A stretch of 64,000 bases of DNA from DATLGB01 sp963740765 (GTDB lineage: Bacteria; Actinomycetota; Thermoleophilia; Solirubrobacterales; Solirubrobacteraceae). Made by a program: the position numbers and the translations under genes. The notes under the pieces were generated by a model. That model ran no database searches. It was not told the origin of the DNA and saw only the letters and a program-made list of their open reading frames with translations. Below, one piece after another: positions 8,934 through 17,621 of this stretch (position 1 is its first letter; every line of letters begins with the position of its first letter). The stretch spans positions 372,001 through 436,000 of the forward strand of contig CAVUFN010000008.1 in NCBI GenBank assembly GCA_963740765.1, written 5' to 3'.

Positions 8934-9544
8934 GACGGGTCGCCGAAGATGTCACGGCCGCGCCGCAGCTGCACGCGGCGCCAGACGTCGATCGCCACGC
9001 CCAGCAGCACGGCCAGGCCGAGCGAGACGACGAGCGGCTTCCACGTGGAGTCCTGGAACGTCGCCCCGCCCCAGTAGCCGAGCATCGCGGCGTAGAACGC
9101 CCACAGCAGCCCCGCCCCGACGTCGGCGGCCAGGAAGCGGCGGTACGGCATCGCCAGCGTCCCGGCCGCGAACGTGCTCGCGGTGCGGCCGCCCGGGATG
9201 AAGCGGCCCATCACGACGAGCACGACCCCGCGGCGGCGGATGGCCGACTGCGCCCACGCCAGCCGCTCCTGCCCGGACTCGCCGCGGAACACGCGCCGCG
9301 CGATGCGATCGCCGAAGCGCCGTCCCAGCCAATAGCTGATGTTGTCGCCGACCACCGCGCCGGCCGCGCCCGCCGGGACGAGCAGCCACACGCTGAGGTG
9401 TCCGCGGCCGGCGAGCACCCCCGCCGTGATGAGGATGGTCTCCGAGGGCACGATCGGCACCAGGACGTCGCTCGCCGCCGCGGCGAGGACGATCAGGTAG
9501 GTGACGGGGTTGCCCGAGACCGCGTCGGTGAGCCACTCGAACAC
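8930..9544 (-). CDS. DedA family (SNARE-associated) membrane protein
   Basis: About 204 residues starting MFEWLTDAVSGNPVTYLIVLAAAASDVLVP. The DedA hallmarks are present: VPIVPSETILITAGVLAGRG, GDNISYWLGRRFGDR, and FIPGGRTASTFAAGTLAMPYRRFLAADVGAGLLW. Several membrane segments flank a cytoplasmic loop. DedA/Tvp38 proteins act as undecaprenyl-phosphate or phospholipid scramblases and affect envelope homeostasis. GTG at 9544 is only a few bases from the stop of the upstream DUF2236 gene, so the two are likely cotranscribed. Confidence 0.9.
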   Translation of the reverse strand: MFEWLTDAVSGNPVTYLIVLAAAASDVLVPIVPSETILITAGVLAGRGHLSVWLLVPAGAAGAVVGDNISYWLGRRFGDRIARRVFRGESGQERLAWAQSAIRRRGVVLVVMGRFIPGGRTASTFAAGTLAMPYRRFLAADVGAGLLWAFYAAMLGYWGGATFQDSTWKPLVVSLGLAVLLGVAIDVWRRVQLRRGRDIFGDPS

Positions 9545-9546
9545 GG

Positions 9547-10395
9547 CTAGACGACCGCCCGGCCGGTGCGCAGCCGTCGCCGGACGTCCCAGAGGTAGAC
9601 GTTCATCGGCAGCTGGCGCAGGCCGCGCGGGCTGGCCCGGTTGACGGCGGCGAGCAGGCGCGTGAGCCGGCGGAAGCGCACCTGGTCGCGCGCCGTCCAC
9701 GGCAATCCGAGCTCGGCGCGGAAGACGTCGGGCAGGAACCCGAGCGTCAGGGTGGACAGCACGGGCCCGGCCAGCGCCCGGACCGGGCCCGGCATCCCCC
9801 TGAGCTGGGTCAGGTTCTGCAGGTAGCGCCGGCTGACGTCGTCCATCCGGATCTTGGCGACGCCCTCGCGCCAGTAGTCCTCGAAGGCGGCCCGGTCGGC
9901 CGGCCACATGCCCTCCTTGACCTGCAGCGTGGTCCCGAAGCGCTCGGCCCAGGCGTAGCACGCGTCGTACTCCGCCTCCGGGAGGTCCGGGTACAGCCAG
10001 CGCAGCGCGTCCTCGGTCCCGCGCCAGAGGCACGCGGCCACCCACAGCTGCAGGTCGGCGTCGAACGCGTTGTAGGCGACGTCGGCGCCGGGACCGGACC
10101 GCACCTGGCGATGCTGCTTGTTGATCTCCAGGCGCAGCTTGCGGCGCTCCTCGTCGGTGCCCTGGCCGGCGATGGCGAGGAAGCTCATGGTCGTGCGCAG
10201 CCGCTTGATCGGGTGCTTGTCCACGCGCCCGCTCTCGACCGGGCTCTCGGCGACACCGCGCCCGACCGGCAGCAGGGCCAGCTGCATGATCACGTTGGCG
10301 TTGCCGAGCGCCATCGGCGCGACGGCGTCGAGCGCCAGCCGCATGCCCACCGGAGGCGTCGGGGCGCGGTCACGGGTGCGGTCCGCCTGCAGCAT
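9547..10395 (-). CDS. Oxygenase MpaB family protein (DUF2236)
   Basis: 282 residues with the DUF2236 pattern: NANVIMQLALLPVGRGVAES, SGRVDKHPIKRLRTTMSFLA, YNAFDADLQLWVAACLWRG, and a C-terminal PMNVYLWDVRRRLRTGR. This family includes latex-clearing protein-like and MpaB-type haem oxygenases in which a conserved Lys/Arg/His set lies near the haem. The substrate is unknown. ATG at 10395 is preferred to the GTG three bases upstream because GAGAAG lies 8 bases before it. It precedes and nearly touches the DedA gene. Confidence 0.8.
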   Translation of the reverse strand: MLQADRTRDRAPTPPVGMRLALDAVAPMALGNANVIMQLALLPVGRGVAESPVESGRVDKHPIKRLRTTMSFLAIAGQGTDEERRKLRLEINKQHRQVRSGPGADVAYNAFDADLQLWVAACLWRGTEDALRWLYPDLPEAEYDACYAWAERFGTTLQVKEGMWPADRAAFEDYWREGVAKIRMDDVSRRYLQNLTQLRGMPGPVRALAGPVLSTLTLGFLPDVFRAELGLPWTARDQVRFRRLTRLLAAVNRASPRGLRQLPMNVYLWDVRRRLRTGRAVV

Positions 10396-10431
10396 CACGG
10401 CATCTTCTCAGGTGTCACGCCGTCGCCTCCG

Positions 10432-10878
10432 CTAATCGGCGCGGGCGGTGACCAGGACGGTCCCGGCGACCAGCAGGACGACGCCGAGCAGCATGGTCAC
10501 GTTCAGCGGGCGCTTGGCGACGCCGAACCAGCCGCCCAGGTCCATCGCGGCGGACATCGCGAGCTGGGTGGTGAGCAGGGCGGCCGTGAGGGCCGTGGCG
10601 CCCAGTGGCCGGATCAGGTAGATCGAGCCACCCACGACGGCCGCGCCGGCGATGCCCGCGAGCAGGTGCACGGGGCGCAGCGCGCCGATGTCCCCGAGCC
10701 GGCCGAGGTCGCCGTTGGCGACCAGGAGCACCGCGATGATGACGGTGGCCGTGAGCAGGCTGACGAGCGCCGCCACCAGCGCCCCGGTGTGCCTCGAGAG
10801 CAGGTTGTTGGCGGCGGGCTGGACGGCCAGCAGCGCCCCGATGACCAGCGCGAGCGTGACGGCGAGTCCCCGGTCCAT
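10432..10878 (-). CDS. Small DMT-type transporter (DUF606/EamA-like, half-size)
   Basis: Starting at MDRGLAVTLALVIGALLAVQPAANNLL (ATG 10878), the protein has about 148 residues and four or five hydrophobic segments, including AALVSLLTATVIIAVLLV, HLLAGIAGAAVVGGSIYLI and NVTMLLGVVLLVAGTVLV. The QPAANNLL and GGSIYL signatures fit the DMT subgroup that works as dimers of ~150-residue halves. It would export a small molecule of unknown identity. No second half lies beside it. Confidence 0.75.
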   Translation of the reverse strand: MDRGLAVTLALVIGALLAVQPAANNLLSRHTGALVAALVSLLTATVIIAVLLVANGDLGRLGDIGALRPVHLLAGIAGAAVVGGSIYLIRPLGATALTAALLTTQLAMSAAMDLGGWFGVAKRPLNVTMLLGVVLLVAGTVLVTARAD

Positions 10879-11004
10879 CGACGGGGGTTTCCGAGCCCGG
10901 GCGGGGAATCCTCCGCGGCGCGAGAGATCCGGGCGAGCTGACCGATGACGAACGTCTCGCGGATGTCCATCCAGGGCGCGGACGGCGCTCGGGACGGGCA
11001 CTGG

Positions 11005-11010
11005 TACGTT
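11005..11010 (+). promoter_or_regulatory. -10-like TACGTT upstream of the P450 operon
   Basis: TACGTT lies 16 bases before the ATG at 11027, which would give a leader of about ten bases. No clear -35 element was seen. Confidence 0.35.
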
Positions 11011-11026
11011 GCCAGCGAGTGCCCCG

Positions 11027-12442
11027 ATGACGGTTCCCCTGGCTCATCGCGCGCAGACGGCCGCCACCGCCGCGACGTGGAAGCTGCCCGCTCGTCCGCG
11101 CGTGCTCGCCGAGCCGCCGGCCGGCAGCGACCTGCACGCGATCCGCGGCGACGCGGGGCCGCCGGGGATCGGCCACTCGCTGACGGCCCTCAACGACACG
11201 CTGGCCTTCGCGGAACGGCAGCGGTCGGAGTTCGGCCCGATCAGCTGGTTCGGCGGCTTCGGGCGCGACATAGTGCTGGTGCTCGGGCCGGACGGCATCG
11301 AGGAGGTGCTCGCCAACCGCGACGCGGCCTTCGCCAACCGCGAGGGCTGGGGCTACGTGATCGGCCCGTTCTTCGAGGGCGGCGTGATGCTCATGGACTT
11401 CGACGAGCACCGCCACCACCGCCGCATCATGCAGCAGGCGTTCAAGCGCGATCGCCTCGTCGGCTATCTCGACGGCATCAACCGCGGCATCGGCGCCGGG
11501 CTCGACCGCTGGCAGCCCGCGTCCGGCTTCCGGCTCTACGACCGCGCCAAGCAGCTGACGCTCGACCTCGCCACCGAGGTCTTCGTCGGCACCACGCTCG
11601 GCCCGGAGGCGGACGCGCTCAACCGCTCCTTCCAAGCCGCCGTCGTCGGTGGGGCCGCGCTGATCCGCGCCGACGTCCCCGGCGGGAAATGGCACCGCGG
11701 GCTGCGCGGCCGCGAGGCGCTGGCGGAGTTCTTCCGCCGCCAGTTGCCGGCCAAGCGCGCGAGCGCGGGCGACGACCTCTTCTCGGTTCTGTGCCACGCC
11801 GAGGGCGAGGACGGCGAGCGCTTCACCGACGAGGAGGTCGTGCGGCACATGATCTTCGTGCTCATGGCTGCGCACGACACGAGCACCGCGACCCTGTCGC
11901 ACATGGCCTACTTCCTCGGCCGCCATCCGGAATGGCAGGCGCGCCTGCGCGAGGAGAGCGCCGCCCTCGGTAAGCCGGCGATCGGCTACGACGACCTCGA
12001 GCGGCTCCCCGCGCTCGACATGGTGATGCGCGAGACGCTGCGCTACTTCGCACCGGTCGGCATGCTGTTCCGCGAGGCGCTGAAGGACACGGCCGTCCAG
12101 GGCCACCACGTGCCCGCCGGGACGCTGACCGCGCTCGGCCTGTTCCCGTCCATGCGCATGGAGCCGTGGTGGTCGGACCCGCACACCTGGGACCCGGAGC
12201 GCTTCTCGCCCGAGCGCAAGGAGGACACCAGTCACAAGTACGCCTGGGTGCCGTTCGGCGGCAACGTGCACAAGTGCATCGGCCTGCACTTCGGCGGCAT
12301 GGAGGTCAAGGCGATCATGCACCAGCTGCTCGCGCGCTTCGAGTGGACGACCGTGCCCGGCTACGAGGTCCCGCTGACCTTCGCGACCGGTCCCGTGCCC
12401 GCCGACGGCCTTCCGCTCGACCTGCGCCCGCTGGCCGGGTGA
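11027..12442 (+). CDS. Cytochrome P450
   Basis: 471 residues. The I-helix oxygen-binding motif AAHDTS is at 281-286, the K-helix ETLR at 336-339, the ERFSPER region near 391, and the haem loop PFGGNVHKCIGLHFGG puts the axial ligand at Cys417. The pattern resembles CYP51/CYP136-type soluble bacterial P450s and there is no membrane anchor. It needs an electron donor that is not visible nearby. The stop overlaps the next ATG (TGATG), so it is coupled to an acyl-CoA-dehydrogenase-like flavoprotein, suggesting joint action on a lipid or terpenoid. A TTG at 11009 is a possible alternative start. Confidence 0.92.
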   Translation: MTVPLAHRAQTAATAATWKLPARPRVLAEPPAGSDLHAIRGDAGPPGIGHSLTALNDTLAFAERQRSEFGPISWFGGFGRDIVLVLGPDGIEEVLANRDAAFANREGWGYVIGPFFEGGVMLMDFDEHRHHRRIMQQAFKRDRLVGYLDGINRGIGAGLDRWQPASGFRLYDRAKQLTLDLATEVFVGTTLGPEADALNRSFQAAVVGGAALIRADVPGGKWHRGLRGREALAEFFRRQLPAKRASAGDDLFSVLCHAEGEDGERFTDEEVVRHMIFVLMAAHDTSTATLSHMAYFLGRHPEWQARLREESAALGKPAIGYDDLERLPALDMVMRETLRYFAPVGMLFREALKDTAVQGHHVPAGTLTALGLFPSMRMEPWWSDPHTWDPERFSPERKEDTSHKYAWVPFGGNVHKCIGLHFGGMEVKAIMHQLLARFEWTTVPGYEVPLTFATGPVPADGLPLDLRPLAG

Positions 12443-13521
12443 TGGCGCTCGCGGCGATCGAGCCCGCCGCCGATCTCGCGCGCGAGCAGGCCGTCGCGTC
12501 CGAGCAGGCTCGCGCGCTCGGGCCCGAACTGGTCGACGCACTCCGCGCCACCGGCCTGCTGCGCGCGACCAACGCGAGCCCTGGCGAGTCGCTGGCCGGT
12601 GCCGAGGCGATCGCCCGCGCCGACGCCGCTGCGGGCTGGTGCGTCTCCATCGCCGTCACCTCGAGCCTGCTGCTCGGCCATCTGCCCGAGGCGGGCGTGG
12701 CCGAGGTGCTGGCCGACGACCGCGAGATCGCGGCGGGCGTCTGGGCGCCGCGCGGTCGCGCGACCATCGCCGACGGCGGCCTGCGCGTCACCGGTCGCTG
12801 GCCGTTCGCCTCGGGGATCACCCACGCGGACTGGTTCTTCGGCGGCTGCGTCCTCGGTGACGAGCTGCGCGTCGTCGCACTGCCGGTCGCCGAATTGGAG
12901 GTGATCGACACCTGGGACACGCTCGGCCTGCGCGGGACCGGCAGCCACGACGTCGCCGCGCACGATCTGTTCGTGCCCGCGCGCCGTGTCCTCTCGCTCC
13001 TCGACGGCCCGCGCGTCGAGGCGCCGCTGTACCGCTTCCCGCTGTTCGGCTACTTCGCGCTCTCGATCGCCGCCGCCGCGCTCGGAAACGCCCGCGGCGC
13101 GATCGACGACCTCGTCGTCCTCGCCGGGGCCAAGGTGGGTCAGGGCGCGTCCCGCACGCTGGCCGAGCGCAGCGCCACCCAGGCCGCCGTCGCCGAGGCC
13201 GAGGCGGCGCTCCGCGCCGCGCGCTCGCTCTACTACGACGCCATCGACCAGGCCTGGACGGCCGCGCAGGACGGTCCTGTCGGCGCGGACCTCCGCCTCG
13301 GGCTGCGGCTCGCCGCCACCCACGCAACCCGAACTGCCGCCGCTGTCGCCCGCAGCATGCACGACCTCGGCGGCGGCTCCGCGATCTACGCGACCTCGCC
13401 GCTGCAGCGCCGCGTGCGCGATGCGGAGACCGCCACCGCGCACTTCCAGGTCAACCTCGCCACCTACGAGCTGCTCGGCCGCGTGCTCCTCGGCCTCCCG
13501 GCCAACATCGCTCAGCTGTAG
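12442..13521 (+). CDS. Acyl-CoA dehydrogenase-like flavoprotein (HsaA/flavin monooxygenase type)
   Basis: 359 residues with the acyl-CoA dehydrogenase fold: ADAAAGWCVSIAVTSS, RVTGRWPFASGITHADWFFGG, LRGTGSHDVAAHDLFVPARRVL, and C-terminal MHDLGGGSAIYATSPLQRRVRDAETATAHFQVN. The shape is that of group D flavin monooxygenases (HsaA, DszC-like), which hydroxylate using reduced flavin, and not that of true dehydrogenases, because the catalytic Glu region is absent. ATG 12442 overlaps the P450 stop by one base. The two probably modify the same substrate, but that substrate is unknown. Confidence 0.8.
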   Translation: MALAAIEPAADLAREQAVASEQARALGPELVDALRATGLLRATNASPGESLAGAEAIARADAAAGWCVSIAVTSSLLLGHLPEAGVAEVLADDREIAAGVWAPRGRATIADGGLRVTGRWPFASGITHADWFFGGCVLGDELRVVALPVAELEVIDTWDTLGLRGTGSHDVAAHDLFVPARRVLSLLDGPRVEAPLYRFPLFGYFALSIAAAALGNARGAIDDLVVLAGAKVGQGASRTLAERSATQAAVAEAEAALRAARSLYYDAIDQAWTAAQDGPVGADLRLGLRLAATHATRTAAAVARSMHDLGGGSAIYATSPLQRRVRDAETATAHFQVNLATYELLGRVLLGLPANIAQL

Positions 13522-13606
13522 CCGCCGCCGGCTGAGGGATCCGGGACGCACCGCGAGCGCGCCAGGGCTTCGCGTGCATGTGGGGGTATCGGGACCGGCG
13601 GTGGCT

Positions 13607-13612
13607 CATACT
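13607..13612 (+). promoter_or_regulatory. -10-like CATACT, leaderless spacing
   Basis: CATACT ends 7 bases before the ATG at 13620 and so supports that start over one at 13578. Confidence 0.4.
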
Positions 13613-13619
13613 TCGCTGC

Positions 13620-15326
13620 ATGCGCGCTGTCCTCGTCGCCGTCCTCGCCCTCGTCCTCCCGGCCGCCGCGAGCGCCGCCGATCCGACCGAGGTCATCGGC
13701 GGGCCCGCTCAGCCGTACGCGATCCCGTCGCTGAAGGTCCCCGAGCACCCGTTCATGGCCCCCAACGGGCGCTCCAACCTGCACGACGACGGCTACCAGA
13801 CCGACAGCTACCTGCGCTCGGGGCCGCTCGGGCACGACATGCAGGTCACCACGGGGAGCTACAACGGCGTGTGCGGATCGGTCACCTTCGACCAGCAGGG
13901 ACGGATCGTGACGATCTGCGTCGGCTTCGACGCGGTCACCCTGCGGCGCCTCGATCCCGTGACCCTCGAGTCGCTCGCGGAGTTCGTCCTCCCGCAGCGG
14001 CCGCCGCGGATCGGCAACCCGTTCCAGAACTTCACCGGCGGGGGGTACTTCTACCTCGACCAGCAGGACCGGGTCGTCGTGGGCACCGGCAACCGGCACC
14101 TGTTCGTGATCGGGCCGGACGCGACCGGCGTCGGCTTCGAGAAGGTCCGCGACGTCGACCTGACCGGGACGATCCCCGACGGCGACGCCATCGTCTCGAT
14201 CCTGCCCGACTTCAGCGGCCGGCTGTGGGTCGCGACGCGCAACGGCATCGTCGCCACGGTCGACAAGGACCGCGACGAGATCAAGTCGCTCGACCTCGGG
14301 GAGCCGAACGGCAACTCGTTCGCGGTCGGCGAGGACGGCGTCTACATCGTCACCGACAAGGCCGACTACCGCTTCGAGGCGGCGGCGGACGGCACGCCGA
14401 AGGTCGTCTGGCGCGTCGAGTACCCCAACGACGGCACGCGGAAGCCGGGCCAGAGCCAGGCCGGGTCGGGCACCACGCCGACGCTCATGGGCGACGACCT
14501 CGAGGCCATCACGTCCAACGCCGACCCGGTCGAGGTCGTGGTCCACCGCCGCGCGGCCAAGCTGCCCGCGGGCGTCGACCGCGAGCTGTGCCGCGTCCCG
14601 GTCTTCAAGGCCGGCGCGTCGTCCGACGACCAGTCGCTGGTCACCGACGGGACGAGCCTGATCGCCGAGAACAACTACGGCTACGAGGGGCCGCAGTCGG
14701 TGGCGGCGGGCGCGACCACCGAGCCCGGGCTCGCCAAGGTCGTCGTCAACCGCAAGGCCGGGACGTGCCGGCTGGCCTGGACGGCCGAGCAGGTCATCGC
14801 GCCGTCGGTCGTTCCCAAGGTCTCCCTCGCCAACGGGCTGATCTACACGTACACCAAGCCCGCCGGCGACACGAGCGACCCCTGGTACCTCACCACGCTC
14901 GACTGGCGGACGGGGAAGACGGTCTACCGCGCGCTGGCCGGCAACGGGTCGCTGTACAACAACAACTACGCGCCCGTGACCATCGGGCCCGACGGCGCCG
15001 CGTACGTCGGGATCCTGCAGGGGCTCGTCGCACTGCGCGAGGCCGTTCCGCCGCAGGTGCCCGCCCCGCCGGTCACCGACCCGCGCGTCAAGCCCGCGGC
15101 GCCCGCGCCGAAGGTCCGCGCCCGCTGCCGCAAGGGGCGCAGGCTGCGCCTCCGGGTGCGCAGCAAGCGGGTCAAGCGCATGGTCGTGCGGCGCGGTCGC
15201 CGCGTCCTCGCCCGCGACGGCAGGCGCCCGCTCGCCGTGACGGTCCGCCGGCACCGGCGCCTGCGGGTCACGCTCGTCCTGCGCAACGGCACGCGCGCGA
15301 CCGTCGTCGTGCGCAAGCGCTGCTAG
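13620..15326 (+). CDS. Secreted beta-propeller-type protein with basic C-terminal domain
   Basis: 568 residues. The signal peptide is MRAVLVAVLALVLPAAASA. The body contains propeller-like repeats such as VTFDQQGRIVTICVGFDAVT, FYLDQQDRVVVGTGNRHLF and ILPDFSGRLWVATRNGIVATVD, with a VTIGPDGAAYVGILQG blade near the end. A Pro/Ala linker is followed by a ~75-residue Arg/Lys-rich tail (VRARCRKGRRLRLRVRSKRV) that may bind wall polymers. No catalytic motif is apparent. Start 13620 is chosen for the signal peptide and the CATACT hexamer 7 bases upstream. Confidence 0.75.
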   Translation: MRAVLVAVLALVLPAAASAADPTEVIGGPAQPYAIPSLKVPEHPFMAPNGRSNLHDDGYQTDSYLRSGPLGHDMQVTTGSYNGVCGSVTFDQQGRIVTICVGFDAVTLRRLDPVTLESLAEFVLPQRPPRIGNPFQNFTGGGYFYLDQQDRVVVGTGNRHLFVIGPDATGVGFEKVRDVDLTGTIPDGDAIVSILPDFSGRLWVATRNGIVATVDKDRDEIKSLDLGEPNGNSFAVGEDGVYIVTDKADYRFEAAADGTPKVVWRVEYPNDGTRKPGQSQAGSGTTPTLMGDDLEAITSNADPVEVVVHRRAAKLPAGVDRELCRVPVFKAGASSDDQSLVTDGTSLIAENNYGYEGPQSVAAGATTEPGLAKVVVNRKAGTCRLAWTAEQVIAPSVVPKVSLANGLIYTYTKPAGDTSDPWYLTTLDWRTGKTVYRALAGNGSLYNNNYAPVTIGPDGAAYVGILQGLVALREAVPPQVPAPPVTDPRVKPAAPAPKVRARCRKGRRLRLRVRSKRVKRMVVRRGRRVLARDGRRPLAVTVRRHRRLRVTLVLRNGTRATVVVRKRC

Positions 15327-15429
15327 GCGCGTCCGGCACCGCCTCGCGCCCCGACGGGACGAGCATCACGACCCCGGCGTTGACGCGTTCGAGGGCGGTG
15401 CCGAGTGGCAGGGGCGTTCGAGCCATCGA

Positions 15430-15981
15430 TCAAGGCGGCCCAAGCGGTTGCGGTGTGGAGGGCCCGAGGGCCGACAGCGGACCCGGTGTCCCGAAGTGGA
15501 AGCCCTGGACGTGCGTCACGCCGTAATTGGCCAGCAGGGCGAACACGCGCTCGTTCTCCACGCCCTCGGCGACCGTGTCGAGACCGAAGCTGTTCGCCAG
15601 CGATACCACGGCCTGAACGACGTGCTGGCTGGCGTGGCTCGTCTCCAGATCGCGAACGAACTCGGTGTCGATCTTCAACCGGTCGATGTGCAGCTTCTTG
15701 AGGTAGGTGAAACCACCGAAGCCGGTGCCGAAGTCATCCAGGGCGAGGCGGCACCCGCGCGCGGATATCGCCGCGGCGAACCGCTGGGCGCCCACGATGT
15801 CCTTCACGAGGGCGGTCTCGGTGATCTCGATGGTGAGCATCGCGGGGTCGGCGTTCGCGGCGCGAAGCTTCTCTGCGATCACGTCGGCGATGTGTCGACG
15901 CCCGACGGTCGCCGTCGAGAGGTTGATGCTGACCTCATGGCCGCGGCCGACCTGGCGGACGCCTTCGTCCAGGGCGAACAT
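15430..15981 (-). pseudogene. EAL domain (c-di-GMP phosphodiesterase) remnant, N-terminus missing
   Basis: About 184 residues remain: FALDEGVRQVGRGHEVSINLSTATVG, TIEITETALVKD, LALDDFGTGFGGFTYLKKLHIDRLKID, VVSLANSFGLDTVAEGVEN and YGVTHVQGFHFGTPGPL. The metal-binding ITE, DDFGTG and VAEGVE motifs are intact, but the EAL signature and the first strands are lost. EAL enzymes cleave cyclic di-GMP. The ORF begins where a DUF4389 gene on the same strand ends abruptly, as if a deletion joined two genes. ATG 15981 is simply the first in-frame start and may not be used. Confidence 0.75.
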
Positions 15982-16382
15982 ACGGCTGCCCCGCCGGCGA
16001 ACACGCTGACGATGAGGTAGTGCGGGATCGCCAGGAGCCACCACTTGACGAGCACGAGGCCGCGCGAGAGCTCCGACGGGCGGTCGATGCTCAGGCGCGC
16101 CGGGTGATCCGGGACGTCCGCGAGTGTGAACGGCGGGTAGCGATCGGTGGCGAGGGCGCTGAAGGAGTAGAAGCCCACGCGCCAGGACCAGCGCAGCACG
16201 CCGACCTTGAAGTCGAAGAGCGAGCGCGGATGACGTCCGGTGAAGACGATGGCGAAGAACGCCGCGATGGTCGCCGCGACGAAGCCGATCCACAGGAACA
16301 GCAACACGAAGGCATGGGGGATCACGAGGCCGACCGAGGTCTCCCGAGGGTCGCTCGCACCGGTGCTGGGTTGTGCGAGCAT
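15879..16382 (-). pseudogene. DUF4389 membrane protein, truncated at the EAL junction
   Basis: The N-terminal ~130 residues are a clear DUF4389 repeat: ATIAAFFAIVFTGRHPRSLFDFKVGVLRWSWRVGFYSFSALATDRYPPF, with the later VLVKWWLLAIPHYLIVSVFAGG membrane segment. The homology ends sharply at VFAGGAA; the next codons are an out-of-frame reading of the EAL remnant down to the stop at 15879. DUF4389 proteins normally carry a second copy of the repeat, which is missing. Function unknown. Breakpoint about 15985. Confidence 0.7.
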
Positions 16383-16645
16383 CGATCGAGGCGGGACGAA
16401 AGCGACCCCGGTCAGGGTCGGAAGTGCCACGCACTGATCTGCTTCTGGTTTCGACCCTACTCGTTCGCCGGCAGGTGACCCACTGACTGACCGCCACCGG
16501 GTCGGCGCGACCTCCGGGGACAGGCGGCGGCAGCGGGCGGTCGGAGGAGGCTGCGCGTCCAGTCGGGCATCCACAGGTTCGCATCGCCGAGGAGCCGCGT
16601 CATGGTGGTGAGGAACGCGCGCGTCCGGGCGCGCGGCAAGCTCGG

Positions 16646-17548
16646 CTAGGCGCTGCGCGCGGCAGCGACCGCTCGCAGGCAGCCCAGCATCGCGGCCGCT
16701 GCGGGCGACCGGTAGTCGGCGGCGTGGAGCGCGGCGTTGACGTGCCGCACGACCGCCTCGCCGGCCAGCGGCACCGTCACGACCCCGACCGGCTTGTTGC
16801 TCAGCCCGAGGCCGGGGATGAGGGCGACGCCCACGCCGGCGGCGACGAGCTCGGCGACGGTCGCGTACTCGTCGCTCTCGAACGCGACCCGCGGGATGAA
16901 GCCGGCGGCCCCGCAGACGCGCAGCAGCAGCGCGCGCGACTCGGAGCCCGACCGGGTGTCGACCCACGTCTCCGACGCCAGCTCGGAGAGGTGGATCTCG
17001 TCGCGGCCGGCCAGCGAGTGGCCGACCGGGAGGGCGGCGCAGAGCGGGTCGTCCATCAGGTGCACGACCTCGATGTTGCCGTGGACGCCGTCCTTGGCGT
17101 CAGCGGTGATGATCAGGTCGACGGTGCCGGCCTTGAGCCGCACCATCGCCTCCTCCGGATCCGCCTGCGTCAGCGTCAGCGTGACCTCCGGATGCTGCTC
17201 GCGGAAGTCGGCGATCGCGCGCGGGAGGATGGTGGCCCCGGCGGTGGCGAACGACGCCAGGTGCAGCGTGCCGGAGCTGACGGTCTCGCTCAGCGTCGCC
17301 ACCGACGCCTCCACGGCCTGCAGGCCGTCGAGGATCGGCCGCGCCTGCTCGACGAGCAGCGCCCCCGTCGCCGTCAGTCGCACGCCCTTCGGCCCGCGAT
17401 GCAGGAGGCGGACCCCGAGCTGGCGCTCGAGCGCGACGATCGACTGGGAGACCGCTGACGGCGTGTAGGACAGCGCCTCGGCGGCAGCGCTCAGCGAGGG
17501 GTGGTCGGCGACCGCGCACAGCACCCGGAGGCGACGGACGTCGAGCAT
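16646..17548 (-). CDS. LysR family transcriptional regulator
   Basis: 300 residues. The winged helix-turn-helix is at the N-terminus: LRVLCAVADHPSLSAAAEALSYTPSAVSQSIVALERQLGVRLLHR. The substrate-binding domain follows from about residue 90 with LRLASFAT-like LHLASFATAGATILP and PLCAALPVGHSLAG. It is divergent from the mandelate-racemase-like gene with ~70 bases between starts, the classic arrangement in which a LysR protein controls the neighbouring catabolic operon and itself. The ATG is preceded by a TAAGCT hexamer at 9 bases. The inducer is unknown, probably a substrate or intermediate of that operon. Confidence 0.9.
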   Translation of the reverse strand: MLDVRRLRVLCAVADHPSLSAAAEALSYTPSAVSQSIVALERQLGVRLLHRGPKGVRLTATGALLVEQARPILDGLQAVEASVATLSETVSSGTLHLASFATAGATILPRAIADFREQHPEVTLTLTQADPEEAMVRLKAGTVDLIITADAKDGVHGNIEVVHLMDDPLCAALPVGHSLAGRDEIHLSELASETWVDTRSGSESRALLLRVCGAAGFIPRVAFESDEYATVAELVAAGVGVALIPGLGLSNKPVGVVTVPLAGEAVVRHVNAALHAADYRSPAAAAMLGCLRAVAAARSA

Positions 17549-17557
17549 GTGAAGCGG

Positions 17558-17563
17558 AGCTTA
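17558..17563 (-). promoter_or_regulatory. -10-like TAAGCT for the LysR gene
   Basis: TAAGCT on the minus strand ends 9 bases before the ATG at 17548. The ~70-base gap to the divergent operon is where a LysR operator would be expected; no clear T-N11-A box was identified. Confidence 0.4.
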
Positions 17564-17621
17564 CGTCCCGGTTGAAGCAAGTTCACTGGCGCGTCCTCGC
17601 GCGCGGCCTCACCCTGCGCGG

